From NCBI GenBank assembly GCA_009599575.1, contig VWND01000064.1:496001-560000 (forward strand): a stretch of 64,000 nucleotides of DNA. The letters are read 5' to 3'. This document shows, in pieces, positions 46,045 to 56,865 of this stretch. A model generated the notes under the pieces. That model was given only the letters and a program-made list of their open reading frames with translations. It made no database searches and was not told the DNA's origin. A program made the translations under genes and the position numbers. Source of the DNA: Blumeriella jaapii. Lineage: Eukaryota > Ascomycota > Leotiomycetes > Helotiales > Drepanopezizaceae. The first letter of the stretch is position 1. Every line of letters starts with the position of its first letter.

Positions 46045-46446
46045 TCTATTGTGGTCGTGCGAAGAATGTGGTCGTGTAAGTATGTGCATACAGCTCTGGG
46101 AAGCCTGTTCATATCAGTGTTCAGCCATTAGTGATGTAGATAGTGATGTAGATTTCGACTGGTGGATGCCAGGTGTCAGGATTTTGTGACAAAATGCAAG
46201 GTACCGGCGTGCCTTCATCCGTCCGAGAGGAAAGAAAGATGTAGAAGGCGATTCCGAGTGTTCAGCTCTGATTGATGCCTGAGATGCGAGGCTGCCATTG
46301 AGGCATTGGATGAGGCCGCTAGAGTCAAGCTCCAGCGAGAAGACGCGTGCTCCTCGCCTACCTGGACAAGCTTGAGCTCAACATCAACAGCTTCGTTCCG
46401 ACTTCCCCTCAGCTCCGTAAACTCTCCCAACCCCGACGCAGCAATT
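46045..46446. promoter_or_regulatory. bidirectional promoter between RING-CH ligase and proteasome alpha-2 genes
   Basis: 402 bp between the two start codons. No proteasome-associated control element was recognised by eye. Confidence 0.45.
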
Positions 46447-47458
46447 ATGGCAGACAGATACTCATTCTCCTTGACGACCTTCTCTCCCAGTGGAAAACTG
46501 GTTCAAATAGGTATGTTTCAGTCCAGGCGCGCGGTGACAGCTCACCGTCGGCCGAACAGAAAGCTGATCTTGTGGATCTAGAATATGCTTTGAACGCTGT
46601 CAACCAAGGCGTGACCGCGCTGGGTATTAAGGGTACAAAGGGCTATCTTCCCCGGGGTGTATAGCAGCGCGTCTAATATATGGGCAGCTACAAACGGCAT
46701 CGTCCTAGCCACAGAAAAGAAGTCATCGTCTCCCCTCATCGACCCTCCGTCTCTCTCGAAAGTCAGTCTCATCACCCCGAATATCGGTATGGTCTACTCG
46801 GGAATGGGCCCAGATTACAGAGTACTGGTCGACAAGGCGCGCAAAGTCTCCCACACCGGCTACAAGAGAGTCTACAACGAGTACCCGCCCACGAGGATCT
46901 TGGTGCAGGATGTGGCCAGAGTCATGCAGGAGGCTACGCAGTCTGGAGGTGTACGACCGTACGGCGTCAGTTTGTTGATTGCTGGGTGGGATGAGGGTAT
47001 CGAACCAGAGTCGGACCAGGCTGCGACTGCTGACTCGCCCCCGGATGATAAGAAGGCGTCGAGCAAGACGGGTGGCACTTTGAAGGGTGGACCTATGTTG
47101 TACCAAGTTGACCCCAGTGGTAGTTACTTCCCATGGAAGGCGACGGCCATTGGCAAGAGTGCTACTTCTGCGAAGACTTTCTTGGAGAAGAGATACACCG
47201 AGGGCTTGGAATTGGAGGATGCTGTCCATATTGCTTTGTTGACACTAAAGGAGACTATCGAGGGAGAAATGAATGGAGAGACGGTCGAGATTGGTATGGT
47301 GATCTACCCAACTCATCAAGCATTTACTAACGTCCTCAGGTATTGTCGGTCCACCAGCTCACCACTTACTTGGCGTCGAGGGAGTTGAGGGAGCACAGGG
47401 ACCAAGATTCCGAAAGCTGACACCCCAAGAAATCGAGGATTACCTTACGAATCTATGA
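46447..47458 (+). CDS. PRE8: 20S proteasome subunit alpha type-2
   Basis: Four exons: 46447-46510, 46582-46632, 46688-47293 and 47340-47458, 279 residues. Introns are 71, 55 and 46 nt with GTATGT, GTACAA and GTATGG donors. The alpha-subunit signature [41 protein letters not shown] and [20 protein letters not shown] is intact. [20 protein letters not shown] and [20 protein letters not shown] follow. An acidic-basic insert ([20 protein letters not shown]) in the middle lengthens it relative to yeast Pre8, as in many filamentous fungi. It forms part of the outer ring of the proteasome core. Confidence 0.95.
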
Positions 47459-47619
47459 GCTTTTTCTTTGGGTAGGTTGTGCGTTCAGAACACGCTGTAC
47501 AATAGACCGAGAGGAGAAACCAAATTCAAGGACATGATACCAGTTTACACGCTCTGTTCCTTAGGTCACTCTTACTACCAATCCACTTTCCCTTTAAGTC
47601 CATTTTCTCGAGGTACTTA
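47459..47619. other. short 3' intergenic region
   Basis: Only 160 bp separate two convergent stop codons; nothing else is seen. Confidence 0.5.
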
Positions 47620-48779
47620 TCATGGTATTTTTTCTACCAATACGAAAGAGTTTTTATAGCCAGCATGAACCCCCGCAATCTGCAGACCTTCTTCCAAGGG
47701 CAACCTAACTTCCGTCCAGTCCTGAATCTCCGCCGCATCCATCCCCAGCTGCCCATTTTCGCCCGACCCGACCACGAAAAGCTTCTTTCTGGTGGTCACA
47801 ACAAGCATGTGGTTCATTCCGACCGCGACGTCCAAGAAATCCTCGCCGTTCAGATCAAGCGGCATCGGGCTCCCTCCCAGCCCCTCGATCAGAGGCTTCT
47901 CTCCCGCTCTGCCGCCCCAGACATACAGATCGTTGTCCTCGGTCAACACTGCAGTCACGTAACCGCCAGAAGAAATTTTAAGGATGCCTCTAGCTGCGAG
48001 CTCGGCTAAGTCTTCCACGATGCTTGGTTGGTTTGCTGGACTGAGTTTTGTCAGTTGGTCAAGCATGGGGGACGATGAGCAGCAAGAAGAACGCGTACTT
48101 CTCGTCAACATCTCGCCCGAGACAGTTAGGATATCGTCCATCTCCCCAAGTGTAGATGTGGCCGGATTTGGCGAGAGTTGTGAAGCTCGTCTGGTTGGCG
48201 ACTATGTCTTGCAACTGTTCATACTCGCCGAGGACCTGAGCCGGGTCTTGGAAAGATTTGTACTGTGCCAAAATGCATTTGCCTGTGTCTCCAGGTGTGA
48301 ATGCTGATGAGTGTCAGTTTTGGAAACAGGATGATGTGAGGAAAGGGTGGAGCCTACATGCTCTTTGGTCATTGCCTGCTAAGGCTGTGCTGGGGAGCCC
48401 GTCGCCTCTTGCTAGACAGCGCTGGATGAGCTCATCTGGTGTGCCTGCTGTTCGGAGTTCGGAGTGAGTTGATACTTGGAGGTGTCAGTTTAAGACTTCG
48501 AGATGTGTGCGGGTTGGCAACAAAAAGTCACTATTTGGCCTCTGATAACAAACGTGAAATTCCATGATTCTATATTGCCTGGTTCCGCCCTTGCGAAGAC
48601 GAATCTCTCGACTTACCAAGAGTGGCCGAAATGGAGGTTCTCAAAATCCGAATGTTTTGGCCCTGCAGGACACACTTGAAGCTTTTCAGATCCTGGGGGA
48701 AATATTCGGGTCCCCGATCTTCAGGGGAGTCGAAATCAAGTTGCCCCCAGGCGTTGAATCCCGACGCCCATAGCTCCAT
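47620..48779 (-). CDS. RCC1-repeat protein (alpha-tubulin suppressor-like)
   Basis: Four exons: 48617-48779, 48358-48444, 48099-48303 and 47620-48040, 291 residues. Introns are 172, 54 and 58 nt. RCC1-type repeats are visible as MELWASGFNAWGQLDF at the N-terminus, SGHIYTWGDGRYPNCLGR in the middle, DNDLYVWGGRAGEKPL and KKLFVVGSGENGQLGM later, each with the G-x-N/R-x-x-G-Q-L or WG-x-G core. This predicts part of a beta-propeller, but with fewer repeats than the seven of RCC1 itself, so it may dimerise or be a partial propeller. Guanine-nucleotide exchange activity should not be assumed. It is divergent from the Hsp70-like gene. Confidence 0.75.
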
Positions 48780-49527
48780 CCTTCCTCATTGTATAGTTTG
48801 TACTGTAGGTAAAATTTGGATCTAGTTGGAGCCGACTCAGCCAAGATTGCCAACGCCCCCACTCCCTAGGTACTGGCTGGCTCAAGCTTCGTTCTGCACG
48901 TTGAACCTCGACCCAACTTCTAGCACTTGAATTTCTCTTTATCATTTGACATCTCTAGGTATTTAAATACACAGAATATTACGGCCCGTGTCTTTGCTAA
49001 GCGCCACTCCTTCGACCATGATAGCCTTGGATGGATACATGGCGTTGCTACGCTGTGCCGTACTCTATCTCTATTTGCGTACCACCCCGAAGCGCCTCAA
49101 GCGTGAGTTCTGTGTGACCAAGTGCTGCCTACTCTCAGGATACGATATTTGTGCCTGTAGGGACCGATAGCATCTAACCAGGCCAGCCTATTTTTTCCAG
49201 GATTCGTTCATTCCGTCTGTTGCTTCTGGCTCTCTTGCACACTCATCTTCCGACGGTGTGTTGCTGTCCGGACATAGATTTGTCGCGTGATTTTTCCAAG
49301 GCATTATAAGGAGCGCAAGTCACGTCTGGGCCTATTTTGAAAAGGATCATTGGGAACCTGGCCTTCACGACCGATCTATCTATTCCTTTACCCGAGTGCC
49401 CCCCTCGAAGAAACTGCTGCGCGGTGTCTTGCGGCTTCGAGGAGTCCTTGAGCAGGCGACCTCCTCAACCGAAACGGGTCGAGATCCTGGTCTGCTATTA
49501 GGGTCGTCGAAAGCTAGCCTAGCGATC
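48780..49527. promoter_or_regulatory. intergenic region between divergent RCC1-repeat and Hsp70-like genes
   Basis: 748 bp holding both promoters. No heat-shock element array was evident. Confidence 0.4.
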
Positions 49528-51913
49528 ATGAATCTCAGCCTACCCCTTCGGCCTGCAAACAAGAGGAATGATGAGAATCGGAACCATTCCATGAATTATA
49601 CGCCATCTTCCTCTACTGAGGCCATCGCAAGACCTATTCGCGAACCTACCCCGCTCACTGACCGGCTGATTGTTGGGCTTGACTTTGGTACCACCTATTC
49701 CGGGTAAGTTTAGTGTCGATTGATTCTTGAAATGGACTGGGCGGAAACTGGTAGGTGCGGTTGAATTTTCTGGGATGCAAATTGTCGGAAGAGACACAGG
49801 GCGCGGAAAGTTATGCCATGTCAAAGTATACAGTAGAAAATATCTTGGTCACTCACCAAGCTGCATTTCTTTTCTGCTGAAGGCCAGCCTGCCAGCCCTC
49901 GCCGAGAGCATCTTTGGCGAGTTGAAACACACCAAGAAGAACTCTGGTTACGTTCTCTGTGTCTACAAATATGGCTGTTATGCATTTGGCTCTAGGCTTG
50001 ATTTCTGATGAAAACATACTGATGGGTCGCCAGTGTTGCCGCTGTATATACATCCACGCCAGATGATATCGAAATCATCAAGGCATGGCCGGGAGGCAAT
50101 GGAATCACTTCAGACAAGGTTCCTACAGAGATTTCATACGACTATCCTCCCGGTTGTCCTGAAGGGACGGAGCCCAGAATAAGATGGGGTTTTCAGTTTA
50201 AGCCCGAAGAATCCAGACTCCGGTGTATCAAACTTTTCCTCGATCGGTCACAGAAATTACCTTTCTACATTAGTCCGTTGGAGACCGCCGCTCTGTTGAA
50301 GAAGGTTAAGAGGAATGTTGTCGACGCTGTAAGCGATTACCTGGCCCAGATTTATGAGCACACGATGGAGACCCTGACCAGGCGGTACGGAGAGTCATTC
50401 ATGGCTTCGACGAAAGTCGAGTTCGTACTCACGTGTCCGGCTGTTTGGTCCGATGCCGCGAAAAACACCACTTTGCTCGCAGCGGAGAAAGCAGGTATGG
50501 GTTCAAAGTCAGACATTCAGATGATCAGCGAACCAGAAGCCGCTGCTGTCTACACGCTTAAGGCTTTTCAGCCCAACCACCTCAGTGCAGGGGACAACTT
50601 CGTTGTCTGTGATGCTGGTGGGGGGACTGTTGACTTGATTGCTTACAAGATCTTATCCTTGAAGCCTTTACGGGTAGAAGAGTCTGCCGTTGGAACAGGA
50701 GGCTTATGCGGGAGTGCTTTTCTGAACTATCGCTTCGAGGAGTACGTTCGGGGACGCATTGGACATGCCAGATTCGACGAGATGAAGCTGAAGAAAGGCA
50801 AGTGTTGGCAAATGGGACTTCGGTACTGGGAGGAGGTCGTGAAGCGCAACTTCAACGAGGAGGAGCATGCCGAGGTCAACGTTCCCTTTCCTGGCCTGCC
50901 GGATGACGAAGAGGCCGGCCTGGATTGTGGGTTCCTGGTCATGACTGCGCCGCAGATCAAGGAGATCTTTGAGCCTGTCGTGAAGGAGGTTTGTGAACTC
51001 GTTCAAGGTCAAGTCGATGGCATCCGGCAAAAGGGAGGCATTGTCAGCGGGATCGTATTGGTAGGTGGATTCGGGCAGAGTAACTATTTGTACACGCGGC
51101 TAAAATCCCATTTCAACACTGCGGCGCCACCTCCCTATAGCGAGAGGCCAACGCATGCACAAGCTACAGCTCTGACCTCGAACGGTTCCGTAGAATTCAT
51201 GCAGCCGGTCAATGCATGGACTGCCGTCGTTCGAGGTGCGGTCTTGAGGGGTCTCGAGGGTAGCATGGTCGTTTCTAGGAAGGCGAGGATGCACTATGGC
51301 ACGTCGTATGCTACTGTCTATGACGAGGAGAAACACCAAGTTGGCGAGAGGTATTGGAGTCCACTATGGGAGCGCTGGATGGTCAGTGATAGGATGCAGT
51401 GGCATATTACGAGTGAATAATTTGACCTCACGATATGTTTTGAAACTGACATTCTACAGAGGGAGAGACGCTAAATGCCGCGACACCCGTCAGCTTTCAC
51501 TACACTCGAAACTTCAGGTAAGAACATCCAAGCTCACCCTGAGCCTGTACAGACTCTGACCTACCCCTAGACCTGGCCAGTCACTCGTGGTGTCCGATGA
51601 TCTGATCGCCTCCGATGCTGACGGCGAGCCGCCGGCTGCGTACTCCCGAGATCTCCTGAACGTCTGCACGCTCACGACAGATCTGGGCGCCGTGCCGAAG
51701 AGTCTGTTCACAAGACTCACAACGACGAAAGGGCTGGAATTCGACAACCTGGAGTTTACGCTAGAGATGGTGGTCGAAAGTGCAGGACTGGCATTTGAAC
51801 TGAAAGTCGACGGGCTCAGGTACGGCAGGGTAGAAGCAGAATTTCACCGACCTAGTCGCGTGCTCGAGAGACTGGCTACAAGGAGTGCGACGATGATGGG
51901 GGAGATGCAATGA
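49528..51913 (+). CDS. Hsp70-like ATPase of the HSPA12 type
   Basis: Four exons: 49528-49703, 50034-51412, 51460-51517 and 51571-51913, 651 residues. Actin/Hsp70-fold motifs are present: phosphate-1 LIVGLDFGTTYSG (about residues 47-59, split by intron 1), phosphate-2 VVCDAGGGTVDLIAYK (about 250) and adenosine motif GIVLVGGFGQSNYLY (about 400). The chaperone substrate-binding domain and EEVD tail of true Hsp70 are missing; instead there is a C-terminal beta-rich part (TPVSFHYTRNF, FDNLEFTLEMVVE). Proteins of this type are multiplied in filamentous fungi and of unknown role, sometimes linked to heterokaryon or stress functions. Intron 1 is 330 nt, several times longer than the others here. Start chosen at the first ATG of the open frame. 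Confidence 0.85.
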
Positions 51914-53218
51914 TTTACCGAGTGAGTGGCGTGCGTATGTATGTACATTCATCCACATTGGAAGTATCATGCAGGCAAATAAATAAGTGGCTTGCACATT
52001 CACATTGGGAGAAGAGCGAACCACGTTTGCCTCCAGCAACGAAACCTTTCTTTTCGGATTGTACCAGCAAATTGTCGTTACACTATCGCGAAAGGTACTA
52101 TCACACCAAGGTAGGAAGCCGCCTCTTCCACAAGACCGCTCTAACGCTTTCATCCTCTGAGGCTGTGTAGGCCCAGCCAGAGCGGCGGCATTTTCTTGTC
52201 TGTGATCGTGTGTGTACTTGTTTTCAGTGGTGTTGTTGACTTCGCGGGAATCGCTTGCGAGGGACGGATACCCGAACCGGCATTCACGATGCTGGGTTGG
52301 CTAAGACCTAACGCTCCTTCCCGATTCGTGCTAAGGTACAGTACTGCTCATGGTAGAAAAAAAGACCAACACACGCACCACAGCTGTGCAAACCCGAACA
52401 TGAAGACCAACCTCTACCCATTCTCTCACTTCCGTCAAGCCATTACGACACGCCATTCAGAACCCATGACATAGAAGATCCCGACGGGCGTATCGGAAGG
52501 CGACATCTGCATTCTACCGAATCGGTTTGATCGAGGCATCGTCAGCACCCGACGGGCAGAAAGGTGACCGTCGCACAACGAATGAATTGAGGAGCGTTTT
52601 GCATTGGTATCAGAAACAACGACTTTTCCCCTCCCCGGATTTGTTACAAGAAGATAGCAATGCTCGCTCAAGGAGAAAGGGGTATCAGGAAAGCGCACGA
52701 GCAACGAGCAACGGCTCGTCCACCCCATATCACATCCGAGTCCGACCAACCAAAAAGTCGCCGTTTTCGAAGACTCGCAGTACCTCCATCCCGCTCAACC
52801 GTTGCACACGGTACACATGTCGTTCAAGACACAGGCTCTCTGTGGGTAAGGCAGACTGTTCCACGTTTGCGCGTGCGCGTCTGCCTCGCCAGGTGTGCCT
52901 GTGCCAGTACCAAACCACCGGATCTTGGCTGTCATCATGCATCAAGAAGAAGGAGAATGAACCAGAGGAAAATGATATCAGCACAGAAACAGGAGGCCGG
53001 ACCCGCCGAGAAACTTTTGCCACCAGTGGCGGCGACGAGTGCTCAGCCATAACAATTTTGAGACTTCCGCCGCTTACTGCTCACAAAAAAATTGTATAAC
53101 CACGCCAAAGTATGGAAGATGAACTTTTGCCTGGAGAGAAGATATCTCGTTGACCGCCTCTCCCTGACCGAACCGAGAATGGTTCAAGATTCGAACTTTA
53201 CGAGACACACAGTATGGT
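51914..53218. other. intergenic, nothing recognised
   Basis: A 190-codon plus-strand frame (52527-53099) has the composition of a chance frame, with no splice support or domain. I call no gene. Confidence 0.4.
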
Positions 53219-54100
53219 TCATGACCAGTGCTCCTGGTAGATCTGAGGTCTTTGAGATGGTCGGTAAGTTTCGTGTGTCTTCTCCTTCCCTTTGTGTTTC
53301 AGAATCTGACGGTTTTCTTTCCTCGGGTCGTGTCGTTGCTCATAAGCATTCGTATCCCTACGACTCCTAGCCTTCATTTCCGGAGTCTGGAAGTCGTTGT
53401 CCACCAAGTTCTCGCAAGGATGTCTTTCGCTCCACGATGTGTGTTCCTTGTACTCTTCGGCTGTTATGAGCCCACAGGCCTTCAAGTGTTTGATCAAGAA
53501 GAAATCCGGTCGAGCATGATCGAGTGTCCAATGCTCCTGATAGTGACGGCCGATATGGAGCATTCGTTCCCTCCAGTTCTGCCATGGGTCGGTGGCATTT
53601 CGAAAATGTGCATCAGGCTTATCGCAAAATATACACACTGTGCTCGACGGCGGGGGGTTTCTCAAGAAGTGAGAGAGACTGTGGTTGATCCACTCCTCGA
53701 ATCGTTCGGGATGGAAGACCACCCCACAATCAAATAAGGCAAATTCGCAGGGGAGCTGGTAGTCGTAATCAATTGGTGCCATACTACCAAACGGATCCGA
53801 GTGCCAGGGAGGAGGATTACTGATGGGACGTTGGAGTTGAAGTTGGACCTGGGCTGAGGGTGCTGATGACCATGAAGTGGACGTTGATGATCTCCAGCTC
53901 GCAGATTCTCGACCGCTACGCCTCAAAGTTGATGCGTTACTGACAGTTGGGCTCCTCCGTGTTGCTCTGTAGGCTGGGTAGTTGGAGACTCTTCGTGTAT
54001 CGAAAGAAGGCCTACCACCTGCCGAGGTCACAACTCCAAGAGGCCGTCTAAGCTCGTCACGGCCGATCAGATTCGCAAAACTGCCTATTTCTCTATCCAT
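53219..54100 (-). CDS. uncharacterised fungal Cys/His-rich protein (possible zinc finger)
   Basis: A single uninterrupted 293-codon frame. A Ser/Arg-rich N-terminal third is followed by a compact region of about 110 residues with regularly spaced Cys, His, Trp and Phe: LPCEFALFDCGVVFHPERF, EEWINHSLSHF, TVCIFCDKPDAHF, NWRERMLHIGRHYQEHW, and ARPDFFLIKHLKACGLITAE. The C-x(6)-C-x(n)-H-x(4)-H and C-x2-C...H-x3-H spacing suggests two zinc sites. From memory this arrangement recurs in an expanded family of filamentous fungi without known function. The C-terminus is basic and probably disordered. Confidence 0.7.
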   Translation of the reverse strand: MDREIGSFANLIGRDELRRPLGVVTSAGGRPSFDTRRVSNYPAYRATRRSPTVSNASTLRRSGRESASWRSSTSTSWSSAPSAQVQLQLQRPISNPPPWHSDPFGSMAPIDYDYQLPCEFALFDCGVVFHPERFEEWINHSLSHFLRNPPPSSTVCIFCDKPDAHFRNATDPWQNWRERMLHIGRHYQEHWTLDHARPDFFLIKHLKACGLITAEEYKEHTSWSERHPCENLVDNDFQTPEMKARSRRDTNAYEQRHDPRKENRQILKHKGKEKTHETYRPSQRPQIYQEHWS

Positions 54101-56222
54101 GACAGCCCAAATACGAGTCTCTCGTAGATGTCGTCGATTGTCGGTTGTTATTGCGGCGGGGTGCGATATTCACCAACAGATCATTCCAGCACCTTCAATA
54201 AGACCTGCCTATAAGAAAGACCTGCTTCAATATATTTTTCAGAACTGGATCCACTACACAGTCGACCAGGAACTGGCGTCTGTCGAAGAGATCGATAGCT
54301 TCGGAGCCCAATGTATTTTGGAAGCTGCTACAGCTGTCAAAGCTGGCTTGGGAGAGGTGGCGAAGAAGGCGCAACTTCCTCGCTTCTTTGTTGCAGGGGT
54401 GCTCTTATGAAATGGATAGCACGACAATAAAACCTCTCGAAGAAGCTCTTTCTTGGACTTCTTCGAAGGGCATGGGATCAAGAGTGTTTACTAAAGGATC
54501 AAAGAGAGAATTTCCTGTTGCAATATCCGTTCATATACGAACATCTTCTTGAGCTCGCCATCGCATTGCATGCGTACCTCCCAAGGCGATCAACGGCAGT
54601 CATGGACAGCAATGGTGCATAGATCAAGCGATAGCGGCTCAAATCATGCTCGAGGGTCTCATCTGACCTCAACTCTCGGGAATATCCACATTACAAACCT
54701 CGCTTGGCATGTATTGAATGCGTCTTCCTCTTGATACGCTGGACTTGAGGAATCGTCAAGTCGCACAATCATTGGGTTCGAAGTGGAGCACAGCCGTGTT
54801 GCACCGATGCAGCACTCTTCCATTTCACTGTCCCCTCGGATCCCGCCGTTTTGGCTCGGAGGGTCCTCTGGCTTGAGGAACCGAATTCAAGAAGCAAGGA
54901 GGTACACCCCACGACCGACGTGGAGTGCACGCCGTGCAGGGATGACTTTGAATTCATTCTGCATGTATCCGCATGCTTCTTCCCACGGACTGGTTCATGA
55001 AACGAGGCAATTAGACGATTACTGTTGACACCACGAACACTACCAGATTGCAAACATACTGGCTATTTTACACACCGCTGATCCTGATTTATGGAGAGAG
55101 GGTGTAATGCTTGGTAAGTACGTTCGCAGGTTACGCTGCATACAACCTGGTGATAGCCAATCGCTGAATATTCAAAATCTGTCTTCAAAGCAACCCTTTT
55201 TGTTATTCGGACACAACAGGATCACGAGACCGCATGCTCGTCTTCTCGGACCAAGGGAGAGCCTTTGGAGTATGCTTTGTGTTCGATAGGGGACCAAAGC
55301 TAGGTTCATTCGGCCCATTTCGTGCGTCTCGGGTCCTTGCACATATCCAATGTTACTACTTCGGCTTCTTCCCCGGTATCATATACCGAACGCCAGCAGC
55401 GTTGACTGACGCTGAGTCGATGTTCCGAGCTGAGAGCTCAGATGCGTTGCTGCCTAATGATGACTTCCTGCGAAGATGTAAGCATCCGTCGAAACCAATG
55501 CATACATCGGAGGAGCATCTTGAGTAGCAAGGATGGCCATCGCGAAAGATCTCGTCGATGCTCAATAAAAAACGCAGCGGTCAGGCCTAGATCTTGCAAG
55601 GCGCGAGAGCCATGACATCTGTTTTCAGAGGCCAGAGGAAGACCACATGGACAGCATGATGGAGGAAGTCTGAGCCCAGATTCGGGGAAACGGGCTATAT
55701 GACTAACTGGCTAGAGTTTCCGTGCTCTGGTGCATTCACGGTCTTCACAGCACTTCAGTGCAGGGATCGTCGTATGGGAGGAAATTGCTAGCCTGAAGTG
55801 GTGAATACGGGAAAGTGGGAACAACTCACAGCTGCAGAAACGCCTCGCCGATGCCGCAGGAATCATGAAAGAAAGCGGCCACACCAGTATGCCGCAGAGC
55901 CTCCATGCGGCTTTATTCTGGCCCGAAACCAGATTCGCTCCGAAGGGTGACCCCACCTTTCCTCCGGAATACCATCCGCGGTGCACACGATAATGCATGG
56001 TAGAATCTGAGACGGGTGTGACCGGGTGCAACCATACCGTGTGTTCTATTGCAGTAGAACTACTGCGCTCGGGCTGGTGGTAGTCTCTACGATCTGGTGA
56101 TGTCTGGGCGTGAGTAACGACGACCATGCTTCGTCATTTGCCGATTCAGCTGTGTGTGCTAGGTCAGACTCCTCCCTCTCTCCTCTGGGTATCAGTCACT
56201 TCCTTCTTCTCACACCACTCTC
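54101..56222. other. intergenic, nothing firmly recognised
   Basis: A plus-strand frame at 54099-54410 ends in a coding-like helix (EIDSFGAQCILEAATAVKAG) and one at 55234-55527 has mixed composition; neither has a splice context or family. No repeats. Confidence 0.3.
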
Positions 56223-56865
56223 TCAACCGGGTTCACAAAGAACCCTGATCTTAACCACCACGTCCCTCAAATGGACCCTCTCCCCGTTCTCGTCTCCCGC
56301 CTTGATGATCCCTGGGAATGTCACACATCGGATCTCCCGGTCACTCAACGTGTCCTCGTCTTCACCTCCCACATCCTCCATGATCTCAGGGTCAAAGCTT
56401 GGTCGCTGATGACCTCCTACACATGGCATCAAAATGCTGAACGCAGCCTTCTGAACGCGGAGCCAGCGAGAGATCTCAACAGCGCTGTTAATTAGCGTCC
56501 GCAGTTGGTCTCGCACCTCGGCGTGCTTCGTATCACTGATGGAGTCCATTGTGCTGTTAAGTTGCGACACGACGTCTTCGACGATGCCGTTTGTCTCTGC
56601 TGATAGTCTTTGCGAGTCTCTGCGGAAGATGGAGAGCGTGAGTAAGCGCTATTGGTTCACGCCTTCTACCGAGCCTACCCTCCCGTCCAAAATCCGCTTT
56701 GCAATGCTCAAAGTGAGAAAGCCGGAGAGCGGATTACCAAAACGGCTCAGGTGTCTTTCTGCGTTTGACAGGTCTTTGGCTTGGCCCGGGGAGAGGCCGA
56801 CGAAATATTCTTCGAAGATGTGGTCGACCCAGCAGCCGGGACACGAGTGATTGAATGAGGTGAAC
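56223..56865 (-). CDS. unrecognised gene, exon structure unresolved, in-frame TAG in the middle
   Basis: After a splice acceptor (CCTGCCAG, ending at 56866) the minus strand encodes FTSFNHSCPGCWVDHIFEEY and FVGLSPGQAKDLSNAERHLS and FGNPLSGFLTLSIAKRILDG. Downstream the same frame resumes as LSIFRRDSQRLSAETNGIVE, LINSAVEISRWLRVQKAAF and FPGIIKAGDENGERVHLRDV to a stop at 56223. Between them, near 56657, the frame meets one TAG. A 59-nt stretch around it has perfect intron ends (GTAGGC, CTTACTCAC, CCGCAG) but removing it breaks the frame. Either a different boundary, a point nonsense change, or an indel is involved. The CPGCW motif may be redox or metal related; no family is recognised. Confidence 0.45.

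Noticed and set aside
52527..53099. 190-codon plus-strand frame
   Set aside because: Basic, Ser/Arg/Thr-rich chance composition, no splice sites at sensible places and no domain.
55234..55527. 97-codon plus-strand frame
   Set aside because: Contains aromatic-rich stretches but no recognisable fold or neighbouring exon.
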